From Euryarchaeota archaeon UBA130 (GTDB taxonomy: Archaea; Thermoplasmatota; Poseidoniia; Poseidoniales; Thalassarchaeaceae): a DNA stretch of 15,457 bases. The stretch lies in the NCBI GenBank assembly GCA_002505775.1, contig DAVY01000004.1, forward strand, positions 1 to 15,457, given 5' to 3'. A model generated the notes under the pieces. It was not told where the DNA came from. It was given only the letters and a program-made list of their open reading frames with translations, and searched no databases. Below are positions 7,747 through 13,187 of this stretch, in pieces. The position numbers and the translations under genes were made by a program. Positions within the stretch are counted from its first letter, which is position 1. Every line of letters starts with the position of its first letter.

Positions 7747-8139
7747 ATGTCTGAAGAACCCAAAGACTGGTCATATACCTCTCACATAGGCGAAGACCTC
7801 AGGGGCGTGGACCTTTCGGGTGCTGATCTCAGGAGGGCTGTTTTTGATAGAGCTGATCTGGAAGGGGCTGATCTCTCTGGAGCAGACTTGAGGAGGGCGT
7901 CGTTCAAGGGTGCAAATCTAATGAAGGCCTCATTCGATAACGCAGATATGCGTGATGCGATTTTTCTGAAGGCAAAAATGAACCTATCTAATTTCCAAGG
8001 TACCAAGTTAGATGGAGCTGATCTTCGAGGCATAAGGGGGCGGTATGCAATTTGGAGGAATGCGAACTGGTGGGATGCTCGAATGAATGACGATCTAAGG
8101 AAGGTACTGACTAAGAAGTGGCCACGAGAAGACGAGTGA
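7747..8139 (+). CDS. Pentapeptide-repeat protein
   Basis: The 130-residue protein contains about 16 uninterrupted pentapeptides of the A-(D/N)-L-x-x type (residues 16-95), for example A-D-L-R-R, A-D-L-E-G, A-S-F-K-G. Such repeats fold into a right-handed quadrilateral beta helix. The early repeats are regular, and the last ones drift (A-K-M-N-L, S-N-F-Q-G). A Trp- and Arg-rich tail (N-A-N-W-W-D-A-R) and a basic end follow. There is no signal peptide, so it is cytoplasmic. The ATG at 7747 comes one base after the upstream stop codon, indicating coupling to the winged-helix-like protein. The stop abuts the convergent thioesterase gene. The repeat alone does not define a function. Confidence 0.88.
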   Translation: MSEEPKDWSYTSHIGEDLRGVDLSGADLRRAVFDRADLEGADLSGADLRRASFKGANLMKASFDNADMRDAIFLKAKMNLSNFQGTKLDGADLRGIRGRYAIWRNANWWDARMNDDLRKVLTKKWPREDE

Positions 8140-8559
8140 CTAATTGACTAGCATTTTCTCGATGAGTGCCTTTCTCATCCAATCGGGCACTGGGATCTTT
8201 GACTTGATCTGGTCCATCTTGACACACACTGTGACTTGATCGGCTGACCAACACAGTACTTCCGACTGATTGCGAAATTCGTACTTCCATGTTATCGAGG
8301 ACTCGCCGATATTGGTCACTGAAATCTCGCAATTGACCATATCTCCGTAACAAAGTGGGTGATGGAACTCCGCTACACTATGGACCAGAGGGAATCCGAT
8401 TCCCTCATCACTTAGGATTTCATTATAGTGCCTCTTGCAGGAGTATTCCCAAGACTCCTCATAGAATCTATGTGCTAAATCCCAAAATCTAGGATAGTAC
8501 ATGATTTTAGCTAAATCGACCATTGGAAAGTCGACTCTCCTGGATGATGAGTAGGGCAC
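8140..8559 (-). CDS. Hotdog-fold acyl-CoA thioesterase (YbgC/4HBT-like)
   Basis: The protein resembles 4-hydroxybenzoyl-CoA/YbgC-type thioesterases, which hydrolyse acyl-CoA thioesters in the cytoplasm. From GTG 8559 it has 139 residues, the normal family length. It begins R-R-V-D-F-P-M-V-D15, where D15 is the candidate catalytic Asp, then I-M-Y-Y-P-R-F-W-D (the YHGNYL position of YbgC, with Tyr replacing the usual His). After that come the long helix, P-L-V-H-S-V-A-E-F-H-H-P-L-C-Y-G-D and the closing strands. The frame stays open to an ATG at 8646, which would add 29 residues. That start is disfavoured because a TATA box (8586-8594) would fall inside the gene and the divergent membrane-protein start would be overlapped. 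Substrate is unknown. Confidence 0.85.
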   Translation of the reverse strand: MPYSSSRRVDFPMVDLAKIMYYPRFWDLAHRFYEESWEYSCKRHYNEILSDEGIGFPLVHSVAEFHHPLCYGDMVNCEISVTNIGESSITWKYEFRNQSEVLCWSADQVTVCVKMDQIKSKIPVPDWMRKALIEKMLVN

Positions 8560-8585
8560 GAAATGACGGTGTGGGATTTGACAAA

Positions 8586-8594
8586 TGTATTTTA
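8586..8594 (-). promoter_or_regulatory. TATA box of the thioesterase gene
   Basis: The minus strand reads TAAAATACA, centred about 31 bases before the GTG at 8559. The predicted transcript would start only a few bases before that codon, a near-leaderless arrangement. This favours the shorter thioesterase start over the ATG at 8646. Confidence 0.5.
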
Positions 8595-8616
8595 CCGTGG
8601 ATGGAGAGGGAATGTT

Positions 8617-8622
8617 GGAGGT
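8617..8622 (+). promoter_or_regulatory. Strong Shine-Dalgarno for the small membrane protein
   Basis: GGAGGT lies five bases before the ATG at 8628. It is the clearest Shine-Dalgarno in the window, where most genes seem to rely on short or absent leaders. It fixes the start of the downstream 57-residue gene. Confidence 0.65.
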
Positions 8623-8627
8623 TGAAT

Positions 8628-8801
8628 ATGACTGGAAAAATGACAAAAGTTGGTTTGGCGGCGAGCGCTGTTTCTATTGCTGCATCAATTTACATCTATT
8701 TCTCATACAACGGTGGCGATGAAATGCTGGGTATTTTCGTCGGGCTTTGGGCGCCAACACTGATATTGTATGCACAAGAGTTGGACAAATTGAGCGAGTG
8801 A
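8628..8801 (+). CDS. Small membrane protein, two predicted transmembrane helices
   Basis: The 57-residue protein is not recognised as a named family. It has a short basic N terminus (M-T-G-K-M-T-K), a first hydrophobic helix (V-G-L-A-A-S-A-V-S-I-A-A-S-I-Y-I-Y-F), a polar loop with N-G-G-D-E, a second hydrophobic helix (M-L-G-I-F-V-G-L-W-A-P-T-L-I-L-Y-A) and an acidic end (E-L-D-K-L-S-E). The ATG at 8628 is chosen because of the GGAGGT five bases upstream. A longer frame back to 8523 would run into the thioesterase promoter and coding region. It ends one base before the tRNA-Arg gene, which reads the other way. Confidence 0.65.
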   Translation: MTGKMTKVGLAASAVSIAASIYIYFSYNGGDEMLGIFVGLWAPTLILYAQELDKLSE

Positions 8802-8802
8802 G

Positions 8803-8879
8803 TGGCGGACCCACCGCGATTCGAACACGGGTTACAAGCTCCGCAAGCTCATGTGATATCCAGGCTACACTATGGGTCC
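8803..8879 (-). tRNA. tRNA-Arg (anticodon GCG), CCA encoded
   Basis: On the minus strand the acceptor GGACCCA pairs with TGGGTCC, followed by discriminator G and an encoded CCA (8803-8805). The T arm is CCGTG-TTCGAAT-CGCGG. The anticodon loop TTGCGGA (8840-8846) has GCG at positions 34-36, reading CGC and CGU. The stem TGAGC/GCTTG contains two wobble pairs. The D arm carries the A-G-C-C-T-G-G loop seen in archaeal tRNA-Arg. The variable loop is four bases. No intron is present. Confidence 0.92.
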
Positions 8880-8926
8880 AGCGTATTTTGGACCGGTGGC
8901 TTTGGTTTAACCCCGACGGTTTCCTA

Positions 8927-9280
8927 CTACACATTTAGAGGCACTAAAGTCTTCCACCTTGGCTCTGCAAGCTTCTTGGCGTTTGGACCGTCCCTGACAT
9001 TCTTTGTCTTGTTAGTCAGAACGCCGTGCATTCCCTCAACTGAAAATTTCACCCTCAGCTCTACCATCCGATCTCTTTCAGCTGTGATAATCTGCTCTTC
9101 ATCTAGCTCAAATGAAGTCGAGGGGGTGTCAGCATTTCCATTGAACAGATTCATTGTAGACCCTTCTAGAGAAGCCCTAGGTGAAAAGTCATAGTCTTCT
9201 GGGTCGTTCATCCATACGCTCAAGTCGACCACAAGCCTCTCCCTAACGGATAGCTTGGTTATCTCCATCGACTTGACCAT
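8927..9280 (-). CDS. Uncharacterised 117-residue protein
   Basis: No family is recognised. The protein starts with M-V-K-S-M-E-I-T-K-L and alternates short predicted strands, with an acidic middle (F-E-L-D-E-E-Q-I-I-T-A-E-R-D-R) and a basic C-terminal part (T-N-K-T-K-N-V-R-D). A repeated pattern of alternating hydrophobic residues (L-V-V-D-L-S-V-W and V-E-L-R-V-K-F-S-V) suggests a small beta-rich cytoplasmic protein. There is no signal peptide or membrane helix and only one reading frame of this length fits the gap between the tRNA-Arg and the PKD lipoprotein. The ATG at 9280 is used; ATG at 9268 is possible. Confidence 0.65.
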   Translation of the reverse strand: MVKSMEITKLSVRERLVVDLSVWMNDPEDYDFSPRASLEGSTMNLFNGNADTPSTSFELDEEQIITAERDRMVELRVKFSVEGMHGVLTNKTKNVRDGPNAKKLAEPRWKTLVPLNV

Positions 9281-9331
9281 GACTTACCCAAGCGAGATTA
9301 GTTCAAAGCACTTCGCACGGGACAAGTAGTG

Positions 9332-10498
9332 TCAGGGTCCTACTTCACTTATCCTTAACACCATGACAATCACTGTGACGGACAGTTCCCAATCATTACC
9401 CTGATCAGGATCTATGCCGTCTACCGGGGTATCTGGATCACATTGGTCAGCAGTAATGGTCCAAGTCCATTCTCCTTGGCCGAATCTCTCTCCTGCCTGG
9501 TTAAGGAGGAGGGTTTCTAGGGCTTCTTTGGAGTCGGCAGAAAGTGTGTAACCGCTTTCTGGATATGAATTCAAATCACCTCTATCGATAGAAGCACTCG
9601 TATTCTCCGTGATATTATCTTGGGATGTTGAAGAGAAGGTACTCCAGCCGGTCTCCATATCCAAGGAGAGAGTAAAGTTATCCTCAGGAAGCAACAGTGG
9701 GATTAGCTCTCGGGAAAGGGTAAGTGTAGAGTTCAGTTGGATGGCTCTCCCTCCCTCGCTAGGTGTGTGTTCAATTGTCATTGACTCCCCCTGCTCCAGA
9801 TAACCATTCCAATTAGCCTCAACTATCTTCTCCTCCCAGACGATATTGAAGATTCTAGATACTACTACGAGATTCCAATTAGCAGTAGATACTGCTCCTT
9901 TGTCATCGACCACTGTTACTGAACCTGATCTGTTTCCTGCTTGATCTATCCTTAGATCTGCTATGAGTTCCGTTGAATCCGCATCGTTAGCCGGATCTCC
10001 ATCGTTGTTTGAGTCTGAGAATATATTGAAATCCCAAATTACTGCTATCCCAGCACCTTCCGGATCGAATGATTCACTAGCATCCATAGTAGCTGTTTCC
10101 CCAGATTTGATGTAGGTTGGCATATCAAGGACAATGGTCGGCGGTGCATTAACAAAAATCGAAATAGACGCCCTGTCTGCTTCACCTTCATCATTAAGAA
10201 CGGTCACTTCGACTTCATGGAATCCAGGATTGAGGAATGTATGGCTAGTGATTCCTTGTCTCGTTGTCTTCGAGTTACCATCTCCGAAATTCCAAACGAA
10301 CTCGTCTATGATTGTCGGACTGGGTGTTGATGAATCTCTGGCATCAAAGTTTACTGTCTCTCCCAAATTTATCTCAGTCCTATCTGCAGATAAATCTGCA
10401 TTGGGAACATTGCTCCCTAGTCCGGTGCACCCGGACACAGTAACCAAAAGTAGAGACATAACAACTAGTGATACAGTAAGCCTCTGATCACTTGCCAT
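9332..10498 (-). CDS. Secreted PKD-domain lipoprotein
   Basis: From the ATG at 10498 the protein has 388 residues. It begins with a hydrophobic signal ending in the lipobox V-S-G-C24, so it should be lipid-anchored outside the cell. A first PKD domain (about 35-120) shows F-V-W-N-F-G-D-G-N-S and H-T-F-L-N-P-G-F-H-E-V-E-V-T-V. A second PKD-like domain (about 120-215) carries the S-F-D-P-E-G start and an Asp/Asn-rich insertion (S-N-N-D-G-D-P-A-N-D-A-D) that could bind calcium. The C-terminal 170 residues are beta-rich with no recognised family and several N-x-S/T sequons. In-frame ATGs at 10507 and 10519 are rejected because a TATA box sits only 25 bases before 10498. PKD domains usually mediate protein or polysaccharide contacts; the ligand here is unknown. 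Confidence 0.85.
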   Translation of the reverse strand: MASDQRLTVSLVVMSLLLVTVSGCTGLGSNVPNADLSADRTEINLGETVNFDARDSSTPSPTIIDEFVWNFGDGNSKTTRQGITSHTFLNPGFHEVEVTVLNDEGEADRASISIFVNAPPTIVLDMPTYIKSGETATMDASESFDPEGAGIAVIWDFNIFSDSNNDGDPANDADSTELIADLRIDQAGNRSGSVTVVDDKGAVSTANWNLVVVSRIFNIVWEEKIVEANWNGYLEQGESMTIEHTPSEGGRAIQLNSTLTLSRELIPLLLPEDNFTLSLDMETGWSTFSSTSQDNITENTSASIDRGDLNSYPESGYTLSADSKEALETLLLNQAGERFGQGEWTWTITADQCDPDTPVDGIDPDQGNDWELSVTVIVMVLRISEVGP

Positions 10499-10516
10499 GG
10501 TGCCCATGTATCGTTT

Positions 10517-10528
10517 CACAATATATGG
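10517..10528 (-). promoter_or_regulatory. TATA box of the PKD lipoprotein gene
   Basis: The minus strand reads CCATATATTGTG, centred about 25 bases before the ATG at 10498, which is the distance expected between a TATA box and the transcription start. A leaderless mRNA starting at that ATG is therefore predicted, and the longer starts at 10507 and 10519 become unlikely. Confidence 0.6.
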
Positions 10529-10617
10529 ATGTTGGAATCAACAAGTTAGTTTTGTTGATTGGTATAGTTCATTGGCGACGCCGTATTGGAAGAGGTGTGT
10601 CCGCGGTATTGGAAGGT

Positions 10618-11169
10618 ATGAAGGTGGTAGGTCTCGACTTAGAGACTACGGGATTTGACTCCAGATCTGAGAGAATCGTTGAGTACGCCCTGGTGGGTAG
10701 CGATTCAGATGGGAGTCATATCAGGTTATGTTCTCTGGTTGATCCAGAACGGAGGATTCCATCTGACTCTACAGCCATTCATGGAATAACCAATGAGGAT
10801 GTTAGAGGGGCTGGCACGTTCTCTGAACATATGGATAAGTTCTCAGAAATTATGGAGGGTTCCATAGTCGTCGGTCACAACGTTATGGGTTTTGATTGGG
10901 GGTTCGTGCATATGGAATACCTTAGAGCGGGTTCAGAAACGCCAAAGGTGCGCGGTTTTATTGACACCTTGAAGCTTGCGAGAAAACTACGTATTCCTGG
11001 GAGGCATAGGTTGGGAGACTTGTGCGATAGATACTCTATCGATTTAGAGCGGGCTCACAGGGCGGATGCAGACGCTAGTGCCTCTCTGATACTACTGTGG
11101 AAGTTTATGAAGGAATATCCTGAGAGTTTTCGTGTGCCACTCGAGGATATCTTAGAGACACTAGATTAG
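10618..11169 (+). CDS. DEDDh 3'-5' exonuclease (DnaQ/RNase T-like)
   Basis: The 183-residue protein is a single exonuclease domain of the DEDDh class, which removes nucleotides from 3' ends with two metal ions. The Exo I motif is D7-L-E9-T-T-G. Exo II is V-V-G-H-N-V-M-G-F-D93-W-G-F. Exo III is H147-R-A-D-A-D152. A-I-H-G-I-T-N-E-D (53-61) is also typical of the DnaQ group. No polymerase, helicase or GIY-YIG domain is attached, so a proofreading role cannot be assigned. The ATG at 10618 gives the standard M-K-V-V-G-L-D start; the frame is open upstream to 10492, but that would run through the promoter of the divergent PKD gene. The last nine bases overlap the convergent PD-(D/E)XK nuclease gene. 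Confidence 0.88.
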   Translation: MKVVGLDLETTGFDSRSERIVEYALVGSDSDGSHIRLCSLVDPERRIPSDSTAIHGITNEDVRGAGTFSEHMDKFSEIMEGSIVVGHNVMGFDWGFVHMEYLRAGSETPKVRGFIDTLKLARKLRIPGRHRLGDLCDRYSIDLERAHRADADASASLILLWKFMKEYPESFRVPLEDILETLD

Positions 11170-12312
11170 GGATTTATTGATTGGAGACCAAGGGAGTACT
11201 TCTGACCAGTCTCCGAGGTGCATTACCTTGCCATCGGCTTTGGCACTTCCCAAGAAGACAGGTCCCTGGTATCCAGAGTCTAATAGTTGCCTCATCTGGG
11301 ATAAGGCCTGATCCCTAAGAATTGCTCCGAATTTATTCTCTGAGCGTCCTACCTCACCTTCATCCCCGACTGGGGGGGCTCTCTCGAATAGAGTGGCTCC
11401 GGAATCACTGTCGAAACGAATGATATTGACCACCTCATCCCTGAACACATTGCCTGGAGGCAGTATCCCATCTCTTCTCGCGGCCCACCAAGTTGGACAC
11501 CACGCCTTCCATTCGCAGAAGCCGCAAGCTGTTGAGTTGGGAGTTCCTTCGAATGGTGTGTCGCTATGTCTCATGCCCTCCCACGCCTTGAATGCATCTT
11601 CCATAACAGATGGTCCTTCGGCCCTATGAATACTCTGATTTGCAGAATACCAACCCTCTGCGTGGAGTGGTGGGTGGTCTGGATTATTCTCTATTAGGAG
11701 GTCTCTGTAGAATCTCAACTGTCTGCTTACCTTCTCGTTCAGATTTACTGTCGGAGGCCTGCCGGTCTTCAAATCGGCCACTATCCAGCCCTTTGATTTG
11801 CCGTTCTCATCTATGTCTGCTACCAGTAAATCCAGTCTCCCCATTAATCTGCCGCATTCGGAAACTAGGGTTCCCTCATTTGCCAGTACTATCGACTGAA
11901 CTTGTGCCCACATCCCTATTGTTACTTCAGAGAGGCTAATCTTCTCCAAGCCGGATTTAACGAATAGTATGTTCAGTGCGCCCACCAATCCATCGTGTGC
12001 CTTTGTTATCATCTCGTCCTTCCATCTGGGATGTCTGGGGGTTTCGAGAAAAATCTCCTTCTCAATCTGCCAGTGTCTGTCAAGAATGGCTTTTGCTGTC
12101 GGGGGAAGCCAACCCATTTCTTCCGGTTCTCTGTCGTTAATATCCAGATTGCAGAGGTCCTCTACAGAATTGTGTACAGCCGTACCTAATGATGCAGGCA
12201 TGCTCGCCTTTCGGGGAAGTTTCTGTCTGGAAAGCCAATATTTTCTGGGGCAGTCCTCGTATCTGCTCCATGATGATGGAGACAATTGATGTGCAACAAA
12301 TCCATCTTCCAT
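11161..12312 (-). CDS. PD-(D/E)XK nuclease of the RecB/Cas4 type with predicted Fe-S cluster
   Basis: The 383-residue protein has the order of a RecB/AddB/Cas4-like nuclease. An N-terminal S-P-S-S-W-S-R-Y-E-D-C21-P-R-K-Y comes first, then G-T-A-V-H47 and G-R-L-D161-L-L-V-A-D. The catalytic core is I-V-A-D180-L-K182-T-G, followed by Q198-L-R-F-Y202. A cysteine group C263-x2-C266-x5-C272 together with C21 matches the four ligands of the [4Fe-4S] cluster in Cas4 and AddB. About 100 residues beyond the cluster (285-383) are extra and not recognised. It probably cuts or trims DNA ends in repair. There is no cas gene or repeat array nearby, so a CRISPR role is unlikely. The ATG at 12312 is the natural start. 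It is divergent from the second PAC2 gene and overlaps the exonuclease gene tail to tail. Confidence 0.88.
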   Translation of the reverse strand: MEDGFVAHQLSPSSWSRYEDCPRKYWLSRQKLPRKASMPASLGTAVHNSVEDLCNLDINDREPEEMGWLPPTAKAILDRHWQIEKEIFLETPRHPRWKDEMITKAHDGLVGALNILFVKSGLEKISLSEVTIGMWAQVQSIVLANEGTLVSECGRLMGRLDLLVADIDENGKSKGWIVADLKTGRPPTVNLNEKVSRQLRFYRDLLIENNPDHPPLHAEGWYSANQSIHRAEGPSVMEDAFKAWEGMRHSDTPFEGTPNSTACGFCEWKAWCPTWWAARRDGILPPGNVFRDEVVNIIRFDSDSGATLFERAPPVGDEGEVGRSENKFGAILRDQALSQMRQLLDSGYQGPVFLGSAKADGKVMHLGDWSEVLPWSPINKSLI

Positions 12313-12383
12313 AGGCTCGCCTCGTTCCCCGTTGGTACGCCGTACAGGCTAACTGTTAGAAGCACTTGCGTTCATCGGGAACC

Positions 12384-13187
12384 ATGAGTGAGAGGCCCGT
12401 GATAGATGTGGAGGATAGTTCGGAGTTCGGAGATTCATTAGTTATCAGCTGTTTTCCATCCGAGGGTTTCGTGAGTAGCATAGTAGCCCACTTCTTAGTA
12501 GACAGGCTGGGATTGGAGCTTGTGGGAGGAATTAGACACTCCCGATTACCTCCCGTCTGTCTTGTTCAAGATGGTAGTCCCCTTCCACCAATAAGGCTGT
12601 ACAGCGGGGTTCCGATATGTAATGTGGAGAAGTGCGACAAGGTAGTTCTAATTGCCTCTGAGATTCAAATTCCCCCAGATTTGAAGCTTCCAATAGCCAG
12701 TGAAGTCCTTGATTGGATGGATCGAAAGGAAGCTGGGATGGCGATAATGATAGACTCATATGCTCATGGTGAGGGGCAAAAACACTCTATCTTCGACGAG
12801 GACAAGAGTCCTGATACAGTAGTAGGAATAGGTTCCACTGAGAAATCCAGGGAGATCTTGGAGGGAATTGGCGCGAATCTGTTGAAGCAGGGCGTTGTCG
12901 GCGGTATGACAGGAGTAATGCTAGGGGAGAGTAGGAGAAGGAAGGTAGACTCCCTGGCAATTATTGCTGAGTCTGGCGGAGAGTTTAGTGGCGGGGGCAT
13001 CCCAGATGCTAGGGCAGCAGCTCGAATCATTGAGTGTCTTGACGGTTTACTGCCAGCTGTTAAGCTGGACCCCGAGCCCCTGTTGGAGGAGGCAAAGAGA
13101 ATTGAAGGACAAATAAGGGAAATGATGGCCATGCATCTAAATTCAGAGCAGGATGTAGTAAGTGCCCCTAGTACAATGTACGGTTAG
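12384..13187 (+). CDS. PAC2-family protein with C-terminal HbYX-type tail, second copy
   Basis: This 267-residue protein is a paralogue of the PAC2 protein at 6294-7085. It shares L-V-I-S-C-F-P-S-E-G-F-V-S-S-I-V, A-S-E-I-Q-I-P-P, M-I-D-S-Y-A, G-V-V-G-G-M-T-G-V-M-L-G-E and P-D-A-R-A-A, plus a terminal charged helix (L-L-E-E-A-K-R-I-E-G-Q-I-R-E). It ends in S-T-M-Y-G, so the last three residues (M-Y-G) fit hydrophobic-Tyr-X, the tail by which proteasome activators and some chaperones dock into the alpha-ring pockets. Archaeal PAC2 homologues (PbaA, PbaB) are known proteasome assembly or activator factors, so this copy may bind the 20S core directly. The ATG at 12384 is preferred over TTG at 12366. 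The stop directly abuts the convergent ligA stop. Confidence 0.87.
   Translation: MSERPVIDVEDSSEFGDSLVISCFPSEGFVSSIVAHFLVDRLGLELVGGIRHSRLPPVCLVQDGSPLPPIRLYSGVPICNVEKCDKVVLIASEIQIPPDLKLPIASEVLDWMDRKEAGMAIMIDSYAHGEGQKHSIFDEDKSPDTVVGIGSTEKSREILEGIGANLLKQGVVGGMTGVMLGESRRRKVDSLAIIAESGGEFSGGGIPDARAAARIIECLDGLLPAVKLDPEPLLEEAKRIEGQIREMMAMHLNSEQDVVSAPSTMYG

Noticed and set aside
7747..8139. Pentapeptide protein as a Qnr/MfpA-type gyrase protector
   Set aside because: It is shorter than Qnr (about 218 residues) and MfpA (about 183 residues) and lacks Qnr-type loops; the repeat alone is not diagnostic.
8560..8646. N-terminal extension of the thioesterase to ATG 8646
   Set aside because: It would contain a TATA box at 8586-8594, overlap the start of the divergent small gene, and exceed the usual family length.
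8803..8879. tRNA-Arg as an integration (attachment) site
   Set aside because: No integrase gene and no repeated copy of the tRNA 3' end is seen nearby; the flanking genes look like ordinary chromosome.
8802..9194. Plus-strand 130-residue frame
   Set aside because: It runs through the antisense of the tRNA-Arg gene and opposite the 117-residue protein; it has no recognisable domain.
11161..12312. PD-(D/E)XK nuclease as a CRISPR Cas4
   Set aside because: The cluster and core motifs fit Cas4, but the protein is about twice Cas4 length and there is no repeat array or other cas gene in the window.
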